64,000 nucleotides of DNA, from positions 319,770 to 383,769 of the forward strand of contig JBAOID010000003.1 of NCBI GenBank assembly GCA_037045435.1, read 5' to 3'. The first letter of the stretch is position 1. Each line of letters begins with the position of its first letter. The translations under genes and the position numbers were made by a program. This stretch comes from CBDUEF01 sp018063485. Lineage in GTDB: Bacteria; Pseudomonadota; Alphaproteobacteria; Rhodobacterales; Rhodobacteraceae. The notes beneath the pieces are model-generated. The model did not search any database. It was not told the DNA's origin and saw only the letters and a program-made list of their open reading frames with translations. This document shows positions 26,028 to 35,770 of this stretch, in pieces.

Positions 26028-26121
26028 GCGTTTGGCATTTACCTTGAATCGCATTTCGCTGCCTCTCCCTTTGGTCGAACGCGAAATGCGATGGTTTCCA
26101 GAAAGATGAAATGCCAAACGC
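26028..26121. repeat. Nested inverted repeats just downstream of pheT
   Basis: The outer arms GCGTTTGGCATTT (26028-26040) and AAATGCCAAACGC (26109-26121) are perfect complements. Inside them ATCGCATTTCGC (26048-26059) and GCGAAATGCGAT (26081-26092) are another perfect pair. The 94-base unit abuts the pheT stop codon. It could be a terminator, a miniature mobile element or a small RNA gene; it has no obvious T run. Confidence 0.7.
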
Positions 26122-26122
26122 T

Positions 26123-28541
26123 TTAGCTGCGCAACACGCCCCCCGTGGCCTTGCTTACCTTGTCAATGATCTTGGCACAGACCGCTTCGATATCGGCCTC
26201 GGTCAGGGTTTTGTCGCTGGGTTGCAGACGCACCGACAGGGCGATGGATTTCTTGCCGGTGCCCATTTGGGACTCGGCCTTGTCGCCGGTGAACTGATCG
26301 AACAGGCGCACCAATTCGATCAGCGTCTTGTCGGCCCCGGTGGCGGCGTTGATTGCGGTAAGCGCCTCGACGCCCTTATCGACAACGAAAGCAAAGTCGC
26401 GCTCGACCGCTTGCAGATCCGACAGCGCCAGCGCAGGGCGCAAGGGCGTTTTCACCTTGGGCAGCGGCACATTGGCGATCAGAACCGTGAAGGCGACCGC
26501 GGGGCCCTTGATATCAAAGGCTTGCAGGATGCGTGGGTGCAGATCGCCATAAGCTGGCCAGCGTGTTGGGGCCAAGCGAGACCACCCCCGCGCGGCCCGG
26601 ATGCCACCAAGGGGCGAGCTTGCGGGTGATTTGGGTGCGGGCAGGCGCGCCAAGGGCTGATAGGACAGCCTCGACATCGGCCTTGGCGTCGAAGGTATCA
26701 ACGGGGCGGCGGCTGTTATAGGGATCGCGCGGGGCGGAGGATCCGATCAACAGGCCGGTAGCCTGCAAATGCTGATCGCCCGGCTCGCCGCCGTGGAAGG
26801 CCGGGCCAACCTCGAACAGCGCCATATCGGCAAAGCCGCGCGCCTGATTGCGCGCAGCCGCGCGCAACAGGCCGGGCAGCAGGTCGGGGCGCAGATGGGT
26901 CATTTCCGACGAGATCGGGTTATCGACGCGCACTGCATCGCTTCCGCCGCCGAAATGGGTTGCGGCGGCTTGATCAATGAAGCTGTAGGTCACGCATTCA
27001 TTATACCCCAGCGCTGCGATGGTGCGACGGGCGGTGCGCTCGCGCACTTGCAGAGGCGTCAGGATCGGGCGCGGCACGCCCTCAGTCGCGCGGCGCAGCG
27101 GTTTGCCGGCCAATTTTGACAGGCTGGCGACGCGGGCGATTTCCTCGACCAGATCAGCCTCGCCCAGCACATCAGGGCGCCATGTGGGCGGGGTGCATCT
27201 GGTGCCATCAAGAGTGAAACCGAGCGCTTGCAAGGTGGCGCGCTGATCGGACTCCGCGATGTCCATGCCGACGAGTTTGCCGACGCGGGCGGGGTCGAAA
27301 GTGTAGCTGCGGCTGGTGTCGGGGATCGCGCCATCGAGCGCCAGATCAGAGGCCTCACCGCCGCAAAGATCAAGGATCATCTGGGTGGCAAGGTCGAGGC
27401 CCTGAAGGGTGAAAGCGGGATCAATGCCGCGCTCGAACCGATAGCGCGCATCAGAATTGATCCGCAAAGCGCGGCCTGTGGTGGCGATGGTGATCGGATC
27501 CCAGAAGGCGGATTCGAGGAAAACATCGGTAGTGGATTCGGTGCAGCCTGACTGTTCACCGCCCATTATTCCGGCCAGGGATTCAACGCCTTGATCATCG
27601 GAAATCACCATCTGGCCCGCGCGCAGGGTATAGGTCTTGCCATCGAGGGCCAGCAATTCCTCGCCGCCAAGCGCTGCGCGAATACGCAGATCGCCCTGCA
27701 CTTTGGCCAGATCAAACACATGCAGCGGGCGGTTCAGACCATGGGTGAAGAAGTTGGTGATATCGACCAGCGCCGAAATCGGGCGCAACCCGATGGCCTT
27801 GAGCCGGTCGGCCAGCCAAGCGGGGGAGGGGCCATTTTTCACGCCGCGGATGGTGCGGCCTGCGAAGATCGGGCAGCCCTTGGCCTTGAGATCAGCGTCG
27901 ATCTTGACGGCAACCGCCGAGGGCAAGCCACCTTTGATCGTCACCGAGGGCAGGGGTTTCAGCGTGCCCAAACCGCGCGCGGCCAGATCGCGGGCGATGC
28001 CGCGCACACCCAAAGCGTCGGGGCGGTTGGGGGTGATTTTCACATGGATCATCGGATCGTTCAGACCGCGATAATCGACAAAGCGTATCCCCAGCGGCGC
28101 ATCTTCGGGCAGATCAATGATGCCGTCATGGTCATCCGACAGCATCAGCTCGCGCTCGGAACAGAGCATCCCGTTCGACTCCACACCGCGAATGACGCCG
28201 GGTTTCAGATCAACCCCGGTGCCAGGCACATGGGTGCCAACCGGAGCAAAGACGCCGACAAGACCGGTGCGGGCGTTTGGCGCGCCACACACCACCTGCA
28301 CTTCTTGCATCGCGCCTTCGGGGCCTTCGGGCCAGGTGGCCACGCGGCACAGGCGCAACCGATCGGCATTGGGGTGCTGCACCGCTTCGATCACCCGGCA
28401 AATCCGAAATGCACCCAGCTTTTCCGCAGGATTTTCAACGCCTTCAACCTCGTGGCCCAGATCGGTCAGGGCGTAAAGAATGTCGTCAAGCGGAGCCTCG
28501 GTTTCAAGGTGATCTTTCAGCCAGGACAGGGTGAACTTCAT
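26123..28541 (-). CDS. pheT: Phenylalanyl-tRNA synthetase beta subunit, one +1 frameshift
   Basis: PheT pairs with PheS to charge tRNA-Phe. From 28541 the frame encodes the N-domain (FTLSWLKDHL), the EMAP-like tRNA-binding fold (VIEAVQHPNADRLRLCRV), the B3/B4 editing domain and the B5 domain (FDPARVGKLVGMDI), then breaks at about 26549-26554: after GPNTLAS the frame runs LWRS to a stop at 26514. The continuation GDLHPRILQAFDI and the C-terminal anticodon-binding domain (LQAVERDFAFVV) lie one base over. Total length is 3n+1 with 805 sense codons, the normal size. An essential gene, so an extra base in TTATGG is probably a base-call error. Confidence 0.92.
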
Positions 28542-28693
28542 CGGAATGCCTCAATGGATGCGCAAAACGGGATTAGCGCAAAGCGGCGGAAAGGGAAAGC
28601 GGGGGCGGCAGGTTTCCGTTGTGGAAACGGGTTGTCGCGGGTTTGAGGGGGCAAATGCCATATTCTACGCATCGATTTGAGGTAGATAGAGGC

Positions 28694-28846
28694 ATGATGC
28701 AGATGCTTGACATACCCAAGGACCGAAAGCCGATCAAAGTGGGCCGCATATGCGTGCTGCTTGGCTTGACCATCCTGTTGTTCCTGTCGATCTCGCTTGA
28801 GTTCGGCAAGCCCTCGCGCGCTGCTGTGGAAAACACGCAAAACTGA
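28694..28846 (+). CDS. Possible small membrane protein
   Basis: A 50-residue frame starting ATGATG behind AGAGGC. One clear transmembrane segment (VGRICVLLGLTILLFLSISL) is flanked by KDRK on the N-side and by a short polar tail. It diverges from pheT and lies upstream of rpe. I do not recognise it; the membrane helix and ribosome site are the only support. Confidence 0.42.
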   Translation: MMQMLDIPKDRKPIKVGRICVLLGLTILLFLSISLEFGKPSRAAVENTQN

Positions 28847-28922
28847 ATTGCCGGGTTGCAGGCCGAGGTCGGCTTCGCTAGGCCTTTGCAAACGCCTTCG
28901 GGCGAAAGCATAGGAGTGCGCG

Positions 28923-29606
28923 ATGTCCTTCTCCCGGTCGATCAAGATTGCTCCGTCGATCCTTGCCGCCGATTTCGCCAATTTTGGCGCGGAATGTCGC
29001 GCGATTGAAGAGCAAGGCGCGGATTGGGTGCATGTGGATGTGATGGACGGGCATTTCGTGCCCAATATCACCTTTGGCCCGGCGATGTGCGCCGCCATTC
29101 GGCCCCATATCAAGGGCGTTATGGACGTGCATCTGATGATCGCGCCGGTTGATCCCTATATCGAGGCCTTTGCCAGTGCGGGGGCGGATATCATCTCGGC
29201 GCATCTTGAGGCCGGGCCGCATGTCCACCGCACCTTGCAGGCCATTCGCGGCGCGGGGGCCAAGGCGGGTCTGGCGATCAATCCGGGTACAGGGATCGAG
29301 GCGGTCGAGCAGCTGTTGGATATGGTTGATCTGATCTGCGTGATGACCGTAAACCCCGGCTTTGGCGGGCAGAAGTTCATCCACAGCCAGATCGCCAAGG
29401 TGCAGCGGTTGCGCGCGATGATTGGCGACAGGCCCATTCATATCGAGATTGACGGCGGGGTGACGGTGGAAACCGCGCCTTTGGTTGTGGCGGCAGGGGC
29501 CGATGTCCTGGTTGCAGGATCGGCCGTGTTCAAGGGCGGCTCGGTTGCCAACCCCGCGCCTTATGGGGCCAATATCGCGGCGATCCGGGCGGCGGCGCGC
29601 GGCTAG
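28923..29606 (+). CDS. rpe: Ribulose-phosphate 3-epimerase
   Basis: 227 residues, TIM barrel. Interconverts ribulose-5-phosphate and xylulose-5-phosphate in the pentose phosphate/Calvin routes. Metal and catalytic motifs: IAPSILAADF, VHVDVMDGHFVPN (His, Asp), DVHLMI, VMTVNPGFGGQ and EIDGGV. The start follows AGGAG. It lies on the opposite strand between pheS and pheT; its TAG stop shares the palindrome CTAG with the pheS stop. Confidence 0.94.
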   Translation: MSFSRSIKIAPSILAADFANFGAECRAIEEQGADWVHVDVMDGHFVPNITFGPAMCAAIRPHIKGVMDVHLMIAPVDPYIEAFASAGADIISAHLEAGPHVHRTLQAIRGAGAKAGLAINPGTGIEAVEQLLDMVDLICVMTVNPGFGGQKFIHSQIAKVQRLRAMIGDRPIHIEIDGGVTVETAPLVVAAGADVLVAGSAVFKGGSVANPAPYGANIAAIRAAARG

Positions 29607-30685
29607 GCCGAGAGGCCCCCGGCCAGATCGGGCATATCGAGGGCGGCAAAGCCGTAATGGCGCAGCCAGCGCAGATCGGATTCGAAGAACGCGCGCAGAT
29701 CGGGAATGCCATATTTCAGCATGGCAATCCGGTCGATGCCCATGCCAAAGGCAAAGCCCTGAAACTGGGTAGGATCAACGCCTGCGGCGGCCAGAACCTT
29801 GGGATGCACCATGCCCGAGCCAAGGATTTCCATCCATTTGTCGCCCTGGCCAATCTTAAGCTGGCCGCTCTCCCATGAGCAGCGGATATCCACCTCAGCC
29901 GAAGGTTCGGTAAAGGGGAAGTGGCTGGCGCGGAAGCGGATTTCGACCGAAGGCACCTCGAAAAAGGCACGGCAGAATTCTTCCAGCGTCCATTTCAACT
30001 GGGCCATGGAAATGTCGCGGTCAATTGCCAGACCTTCGACCTGATGGAACATCGGGGTATGGGTTTGATCCATGTCCATTCGGTAAACCCGGCCCGGCGC
30101 GATCACCCTGATCGGGGCACCCTGTTCGGCCATGGCACGGATCTGCACAGGGCTGGTATGGGTGCGCAGCACATGCGGTGGGCGGGAGTCGCCCTCATCG
30201 CGGTGCATGAAAAAGGTGTCGTGCTCTTGGCGCGCGGGGTGTTCGGGCGGGATGTTCAGGGCATCAAAATTATACCAATCGGATTCCACCTGCGGGCCTT
30301 CGGCCACGGCAAAGCCCATGTCGCCGAAAATCGCGGTGAGTTCCTCCATCACCTGCGAAACCGGATGGATCGTGCCCATGCGGCGGGGGCGGGCCGGAAG
30401 GGTAACATCCAGCCATTCCGAGCGCAGGCGGGCATCAAGGGCGGCGTCGCCAAGGGCGGCTTTCTTGGCGCGCAAGGCGGCGTCTATCTCATCCTTGAGC
30501 ACGTTCAGCATGGCCCCGGCGGCCTTGCGGGCGTCGGGTTCCATCTTGCCAAGCATGGCCATCTGCGCCGAAATCTCACCTTTTTTGCCCAAAGCGGCCA
30601 GACGGACCTCTTCCAGCGCTGACTCGCTGTCCGCATTGGCGGTGGCGGTCAGATATTTGGCCTTCAGCGCGTCTAGCCCGTCCAT
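29603..30685 (-). CDS. pheS: Phenylalanyl-tRNA synthetase alpha subunit
   Basis: 360 residues from ATG 30685 (AGGAGA upstream), the usual size. Class II synthetase motifs are present: motif 2 region FHQVEGLAIDRDISM and motif 3 GFAFGMGIDRIAML; the N-terminal coiled-coil arm (residues 1-90) binds tRNA. In many bacteria rpmI-rplT-pheS-pheT form one operon. Here a lipase gene lies between rplT and pheS, and rpe on the other strand between pheS and pheT, so pheT must have its own promoter or depend on read-through. Confidence 0.94.
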   Translation of the reverse strand: MDGLDALKAKYLTATANADSESALEEVRLAALGKKGEISAQMAMLGKMEPDARKAAGAMLNVLKDEIDAALRAKKAALGDAALDARLRSEWLDVTLPARPRRMGTIHPVSQVMEELTAIFGDMGFAVAEGPQVESDWYNFDALNIPPEHPARQEHDTFFMHRDEGDSRPPHVLRTHTSPVQIRAMAEQGAPIRVIAPGRVYRMDMDQTHTPMFHQVEGLAIDRDISMAQLKWTLEEFCRAFFEVPSVEIRFRASHFPFTEPSAEVDIRCSWESGQLKIGQGDKWMEILGSGMVHPKVLAAAGVDPTQFQGFAFGMGIDRIAMLKYGIPDLRAFFESDLRWLRHYGFAALDMPDLAGGLSA

Positions 30686-30754
30686 GATCGTCTCCTGTCG
30701 AATCCGCTTGGTGCTAGCGGGAAGGCGGGCGGGATGCAAGTGCGGGGCTGGGGC

Positions 30755-31930
30755 CTAGGGGCAGGGAAATTCAGCCACACCAGTGCCTGCCATCCGCTCG
30801 GCTGTCCATTCAATCAGGTCAGCCGTAAGCGGCGAGGCTGGGTCAACGATGGAAAGATGGTCCAGACCGGGGTAAAGATGGTAGGTCACAAAGGCGGTGT
30901 TGGCGCAAATGCTGTGGACATAGGCGGTTTGCATAACGGTCGGAATAAGTGTGTCTGAGGCCCCCTGCGCAATCAGCACCGGCATTTTGAACGGCCCTCT
31001 GGGGGTATTTTCCGCCAATCTTTCGCCCAACGCACCCTGATCGAGCGGGCTTGCATAGAGCAAGGCCGCCGGGATCAGTGCCGCCTCAGCGAATGAGAAC
31101 AGAATTTTCGGGCTTTCAATACAGCGCCCGGCGATGTCTTTCATCAGCCAGCGGTAGGGCCGATTGACTTTGGCCCAAGGATCCAGGCCGGGATAGGCCC
31201 GGTCATAGGAGTCAAAAAAATAGGCAGCGGCGATCTTGCCCAAGAGGTGAGGATTCGGGGATCTGGCCAAAGCGGGCAAGTCCGTGGCCGGAGAAACGGC
31301 GGCAACGCCCCGGATATCGAGTTCGGGCGCATAATGCGGCGCAAGCCCGGCCGCCCAAAGTGCAGAATGGCCGCCTTGGGAGTGGCCCCAGAGCACGGTT
31401 TCGGCAGCGATGTTCAGGCCAGGAATGGCGTGGGCCGCGCGGATGGAGTCGAGTGTGGCCCGCGCACTGTCCTGACCCACCATGTAGGAATGGGTGCCGC
31501 TTGTGCCAAGGCCGACATAATCGGTGCCAACATAGGCCCAACCTTGCTGGAACAGGGCGGAAAACCCCGGCACCAATGGAAAGGGATCGGTAAAATTCGA
31601 GGGCGCACAACCGGGCCTCACTCCGGTGGTGCCATGGGCATAGGCGATCAACGGATGTGCGCCTGCCGAATCTGGCACAACGACGACAGCGCTGGCAACA
31701 GCCGCCGTGCCATCGGGTCGCGTGGTCGTATAGAGGATGCGAAAGCCGGTCGTGTCAGGTGGAAGGGTTGACGGCTTGAACGGCTCTTGCCGCAGAAGAG
31801 TGCCCGGTGCGGGCAGATTTCTTGCATCATATTGGTAGAATGGGTCGGGTTCGCGAGGCTGCGCCGCCCACCAGGCAACGCCAAGGCAAAGCGCCAATCC
31901 CAAAAGGGTAAAACTGAAGTGGCGACGCAT
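30755..31930 (-). CDS. Secreted alpha/beta-hydrolase, secretory lipase (LIP) family
   Basis: 391 residues with an N-terminal signal or anchor (FTLLGLALCLGVAWWAA). The nucleophile elbow is GHSQGG near residue 183; the acid is probably Asp in QGASDTLIP and the base His in LDHLSI. The YAHGTTG oxyanion-hole segment is present. The layout matches fungal and bacterial LIP-type lipases. Substrate unknown. It is inserted between the ribosomal-protein pair and pheS. Confidence 0.8.
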   Translation of the reverse strand: MRRHFSFTLLGLALCLGVAWWAAQPREPDPFYQYDARNLPAPGTLLRQEPFKPSTLPPDTTGFRILYTTTRPDGTAAVASAVVVVPDSAGAHPLIAYAHGTTGVRPGCAPSNFTDPFPLVPGFSALFQQGWAYVGTDYVGLGTSGTHSYMVGQDSARATLDSIRAAHAIPGLNIAAETVLWGHSQGGHSALWAAGLAPHYAPELDIRGVAAVSPATDLPALARSPNPHLLGKIAAAYFFDSYDRAYPGLDPWAKVNRPYRWLMKDIAGRCIESPKILFSFAEAALIPAALLYASPLDQGALGERLAENTPRGPFKMPVLIAQGASDTLIPTVMQTAYVHSICANTAFVTYHLYPGLDHLSIVDPASPLTADLIEWTAERMAGTGVAEFPCP

Positions 31931-31989
31931 CGAGGGGCTCCGCAGAGAGGTTGGTGAACCCTAGCGTTCCGTGGTTGTGATGCAAAGCA

Positions 31990-32017
31990 AAAGGCCCCAC
32001 CTTTCGGCAGGGCCTTT
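31990..32017 (-). terminator. Terminator after rplT with GAAA tetraloop
   Basis: Two 12-base arms pair completely (two G-T pairs) around a GAAA loop in the minus-strand transcript, followed by a T-rich TTTTGCTTTG. It sits 24 bases after the rplT stop. Confidence 0.8.
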
Positions 32018-32040
32018 GCAAGACAAGCAATTCCACAATA

Positions 32041-32403
32041 TCAGACCAAAGCGGCCTTGGCTTGGGCGGCGATGGCGTTGAATGCCTCGGGTTCATGCAC
32101 GGCGAGATCGGCCAGCACCTTGCGGTCCACCTCGATCCCGGCTTTGGCCAGACCGTTGATGAAGCGCGAATAGGTGAATTCGATATCGAACAGACGCACG
32201 GCGGCGTTGATCCGCTGAATCCACAGGGCGCGGAAGTTGCGCTTGCGGTTCTTGCGGTCGCGCGTTGCATACTGCTGGGCCTTGTCGACGGCCTGAGTCG
32301 CTGTGCGGAAGTTCGTGGAGCGGGCGGCGTAGTAGCCAGCCGCCTTCTTGATCACCTTGCGGTGACGGGCGTGGGTAACGACGCCAGATTTAACGCGGGA
32401 CAT
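32041..32403 (-). CDS. rplT: 50S ribosomal protein L20
   Basis: 120 residues, highly basic N-terminus, typical L20: SRVKSGVVTHARHRKVIKKA, RDRKNRKRNFRALWIQRINA, YSRFINGLAKAGI. It binds 23S rRNA early in assembly. It follows rpmI by 11 bases and is closed by a strong terminator. infC, the usual upstream partner, is not in this window. Confidence 0.96.
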   Translation of the reverse strand: MSRVKSGVVTHARHRKVIKKAAGYYAARSTNFRTATQAVDKAQQYATRDRKNRKRNFRALWIQRINAAVRLFDIEFTYSRFINGLAKAGIEVDRKVLADLAVHEPEAFNAIAAQAKAALV

Positions 32404-32414
32404 CTAAGCTCTCC

Positions 32415-32615
32415 TTACCGGTCGTAGGGCATGTATTTTTTGACGATTTTCGCATCGGATGCGCAGAGGATCATGGTCCCCGTTGCGTCACGAATGAATT
32501 TCGTCGTGCGCTTGATCATGCCGTGGCGCTTGCCGGCGACGCCAGCTTTCACCCGACCGGAGGCCGTGAAGCTGAAACGCTTCTTCGCCGCCGACTTGGT
32601 CTTCATCTTGGGCAT
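32415..32615 (-). CDS. rpmI: 50S ribosomal protein L35
   Basis: 66 residues starting MPKMKTKSAAKKRFS, the canonical L35 N-terminus; GGAGATGGAA precedes the ATG at 32615. An in-frame extension to 32717 is open but not conserved. Basic, with the HGMIKRTTKFIRDATG segment. Co-transcribed with rplT. Confidence 0.95.
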   Translation of the reverse strand: MPKMKTKSAAKKRFSFTASGRVKAGVAGKRHGMIKRTTKFIRDATGTMILCASDAKIVKKYMPYDR

Positions 32616-32725
32616 TTCCATCTCCATGGTTTCAGGCGCGGACTTGGCATGCCACGTTGGCCAGCCGCGCGGGGTATTCGAGTGATGGGCTATAAGGGTG
32701 GCCGGGGCCAAGTGCAAGTGGAAAG

Positions 32726-32950
32726 CTAGTGGATGAGCCCGGCGACGACCTTGACAAAAATCCCCGGAATTTCGGCGAAAGTGTAGCCCGAGGGTTTCTG
32801 GGTGAGGGCGACAGAAATCAGCACCCCTGAGATCAGCACCATGATTGCCCCGATGCGCGGCGCGCGGCTTTCGGAATAAGCCGCCAGCAGCGACGGAATA
32901 GCGAGTGCGCCGACGATGATGCCGATTACCAGGTAAAGGTCTGTATTCAT
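32726..32950 (-). CDS. Small membrane protein of unknown function
   Basis: 74 residues, two transmembrane helices (LVIGIIVGALAIPSLLAAYS; IGAIMVLISGVLISVALTQ) and an amphipathic C-terminus. GAGGG precedes the ATG at 32950. It lies 30 bases after pyk on the same strand, so may share its transcript. Family not recognised. Confidence 0.65.
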   Translation of the reverse strand: MNTDLYLVIGIIVGALAIPSLLAAYSESRAPRIGAIMVLISGVLISVALTQKPSGYTFAEIPGIFVKVVAGLIH

Positions 32951-32980
32951 AACGCCCTCAACAGGAACACTGATGCGCTA

Positions 32981-34429
32981 TTATTCAGAATCCGCGCGAT
33001 AAATCAATCTTTCGTCACATGGGGCCACGCGAAGGATGTTGGTGGTGCCGGGCACGTTGAACGGCACCCCGGCGGTGACAACGATCTGATCCTTTTCGGT
33101 GGCAAAGCCCTGCGACAATGCGGCGCGGGCGGCCGAGATGACAGCGCCCTTGAAGCGGTCTTGCGGCGCGGTGATCACGCAATGTGCGCCCCAGGTCAGG
33201 CTCATGCGGCGGGCAGTGGTCATCAGCGGGGTGAGCGCGATGATCGGAACCTGCGGGCGTTCGCGGGCGACCAGTGACACCGTGGTGCCCGATTGGGTAA
33301 AACAGCAGATCGCCTTGATATCGGTGGATTCGGCGATTTCACGGGCAGCGGCAACGATGCCATCGGCGATAGTGGTGCGTTTGATCACGCGGCTGGCCTC
33401 GATCACCTCACGGTAGGTGGGATCTTTCTCGACCGAGATCGCGACGTTGTTCATCGTGGTGACGGCTTCAATCGGGTATTTGCCCGCTGCCGACTCGGCA
33501 GAAAGCATAACGGCATCGGCACCTTCATAGATCGCCGTGGCAACATCGGACACCTCGGCGCGGGTTGGCACGGGAGATTCGATCATTGATTCGAGCATCT
33601 GAGTGGCAACGATCACCGGCTTGGCCGCAGCACGGGCAGCGCGGACAAGGCGTTTCTGGATCGGCGGCACGGAATAGACCGGAAGCTCAACACCAAGATC
33701 CCCGCGCGCCACCATGATGCCATCCGACACCGCAAGAATGGCATCATAGGCGTTCACCGCCGCAGGTTTTTCGATCTTTGACAGGATCGCCGCGCGGCCT
33801 TTTGCCAAGGCGCGGGCCTCGGTCACATCTTCAGGGCGCTGCACGAAAGAAAGCGCCAACCAATCGACGCCCAGATCACAGGCAAATTCCAGATCCTTGC
33901 GGTCTTTTTCCGACAGCGCCGCCAAGGGCAGCAACACGTCGGGCACATTCACGCCCTTGCGGTTCGAGATGGTGCCACCAACGGTGACGGTGCAATTGGC
34001 GAAATCCTTGCCGCAGGTTTCAACCTGAAGCCGGATTTTGCCGTCATTTACCAGCAAGGCTGCGCCGGGTTCCAGGGCTGCAAAAATCTCGGGATGTGGC
34101 AGTTGCACGCGGGTGATATCGCCGGGTTTGGCATCAAGATCCATGCGGAAGGCAGCGCCTTCGGCCAGTTCTTCGCCTTCGGGATTTGCAAAGGTGCCGA
34201 CACGGAGTTTCGGGCCCTGAAGATCAGCCAGAATACAGATCGGGCGACCCAGATCGGATTCGATCTGACGGATGATCACATGGCGCGCACGGATATCATC
34301 ATGGGTGCCATGGCTCATGTTCAGGCGGAACACATCGGCCCCCGCCTCGAACAATGCGCGGATGGTGGCGTAATCAGACGAGGATGGGCCCAGCGTGGCC
34401 ACAATTTTCACATTCCGAAGGCGTCTCAT
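32981..34429 (-). CDS. pyk: Pyruvate kinase
   Basis: 482 residues from ATG 34429 (AAGGAAAAGGGC upstream). Converts phosphoenolpyruvate and ADP to pyruvate and ATP. Conserved motifs: RRLRNVKIVATLGPSS, RLNMSHG, catalytic ILSKIEKP, MVARGDLGVELP and TQMLESMI. An in-frame start at 34528 would add 33 residues not seen in the family. Confidence 0.95.
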   Translation of the reverse strand: MRRLRNVKIVATLGPSSSDYATIRALFEAGADVFRLNMSHGTHDDIRARHVIIRQIESDLGRPICILADLQGPKLRVGTFANPEGEELAEGAAFRMDLDAKPGDITRVQLPHPEIFAALEPGAALLVNDGKIRLQVETCGKDFANCTVTVGGTISNRKGVNVPDVLLPLAALSEKDRKDLEFACDLGVDWLALSFVQRPEDVTEARALAKGRAAILSKIEKPAAVNAYDAILAVSDGIMVARGDLGVELPVYSVPPIQKRLVRAARAAAKPVIVATQMLESMIESPVPTRAEVSDVATAIYEGADAVMLSAESAAGKYPIEAVTTMNNVAISVEKDPTYREVIEASRVIKRTTIADGIVAAAREIAESTDIKAICCFTQSGTTVSLVARERPQVPIIALTPLMTTARRMSLTWGAHCVITAPQDRFKGAVISAARAALSQGFATEKDQIVVTAGVPFNVPGTTNILRVAPCDERLIYRADSE

Positions 34430-34601
34430 GCCCTTTTCCTTTTCAGCGTATTCAATGTCATTATGGGCCGTGGGTCTTATGGCGCAATCCGTGTTGTGGG
34501 GCAACCGCGCGATTGTGTTATCGCTCACAATTGCAGTTGATCTTTGGCTGCAAGCAGAGAAAAAGTGGAGTGTTGGCGGGGAAACCGTCGCCGCTCATGG
34601 G

Positions 34602-35024
34602 ATGAAGATGAAAGATCTGTGCCTGATTGTCATTGCCGCGCTGTTGGTGCCAACGCTGGCCGCTGCCAATTGCAGCACGGCGGAAATGCGCATTTGTTTG
34701 CATCAGCCGGGCAAGAATGCCGAAGCCTATCAATTGCCTTGTGCCTATACGCAATGTTCAAGCGCTGATGCGGTGTTTGAGTATTTCCGGTTTGAGGATG
34801 GCTCTTATGCGCGGATGGATCACACCGATCAGGGTGCCGTGATGCAGGCCGAGTTCAGGTTTGTGGCGGGCAAGGCTCCGAAACGGTATGACGGGCTGTC
34901 ATTGACCATGGCCGAAGGTGGCAATGGCCAGTTCCGCTTTGGCGCGAAGGGTGTCACAATGTTTTCATCGGATGCCTGTGATTCCTCATGTGACGGCCTG
35001 GATGCCGAGGGGTTTGGCGAGTGA
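34602..35024 (+). CDS. Exported protein of unknown function
   Basis: About 140 residues starting MKMKDLC, with a clear signal peptide ending at AAA-N (LIVIAALLVPTLAAAN). The mature part has seven Cys, several near the ends (NCSTAEMRICLH; DACDSSCDG), suggesting disulfides in the periplasm. No family recognised. Its stop overlaps the next gene's GTG start (GTGA). Confidence 0.6.
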   Translation: MKMKDLCLIVIAALLVPTLAAANCSTAEMRICLHQPGKNAEAYQLPCAYTQCSSADAVFEYFRFEDGSYARMDHTDQGAVMQAEFRFVAGKAPKRYDGLSLTMAEGGNGQFRFGAKGVTMFSSDACDSSCDGLDAEGFGE

Positions 35025-35764
35025 GCCAGCCGTTCCAGATTTACGGAGAGGCTCGACCGGGGCGCTGGTTGGTGACCTGTGATCACGCCAGCAACCGGGT
35101 GCCGGGCGATGTCGGTGGCGGAGATCTGGGAATATGTGCCGCCGACATGGCGCGCCATATCGCCTTTGATGTGGGGGCGGCAGGCTTGGCCCGCGGCTTG
35201 GGCGAGGCGCTGAACAGCCCGGTGATCTGTTCGGATTTCAGCCGCTTGGTGATAGACCCCAACCGAGGTGAAGAAGACCCGACATTGCTGATGCGGCTTT
35301 ATGACGGCACCATCATTCCGGCCAATCGTCATGTGGATGCGGTTGAGGTGGAGCGGCGACTGGCGACACTTTACCGTCCCTATCACGCCGCTTATGCACG
35401 GCTGGCAGCACAGCATGACGATAAGGTTATCTTGGCCATCCATTCCTTTACGCCCTGCCTGAAGGGTCGCGCGCCGCGGCCCTGGCATGTGGGGGTGCTG
35501 TACAGCCATCTGGACGCACGCCTTTCCAAACCGCTGATTGCGCGATTGCAGCAAGAGGCCGATCTGTGCATCGGAGATAACGAGCCTTATGCTGGCCATC
35601 TTCCGGGCGATGCGCTGGACAAGCACGCGTTGCAACCGGGGCGGCACAATACGTTGATCGAGTTGCGCAATGATTTGATTGCCACTGAGGCGGATCAGGT
35701 GGCTTGGGCGCAGCGCTTGGCCCCGATTTTAGCGGCGGTCTTGGACGCTCTGCCCAAGACCTGA
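35021..35764 (+). CDS. N-formylglutamate amidohydrolase family protein
   Basis: 247 residues from GTG. The zinc-hydrolase fold of the family is visible: VTCDHASNRVP, DFSRLVIDPNR, IPANR, LAIHSFTP and HVGVLYS, GDNEPYAG, and HNTLIELRNDLI. True HutG makes glutamate from formylglutamate in histidine catabolism; no hut genes are near, so the actual substrate is open. Confidence 0.85.
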   Translation: MSQPFQIYGEARPGRWLVTCDHASNRVPGDVGGGDLGICAADMARHIAFDVGAAGLARGLGEALNSPVICSDFSRLVIDPNRGEEDPTLLMRLYDGTIIPANRHVDAVEVERRLATLYRPYHAAYARLAAQHDDKVILAIHSFTPCLKGRAPRPWHVGVLYSHLDARLSKPLIARLQQEADLCIGDNEPYAGHLPGDALDKHALQPGRHNTLIELRNDLIATEADQVAWAQRLAPILAAVLDALPKT

Positions 35765-35770
35765 GCCGGT

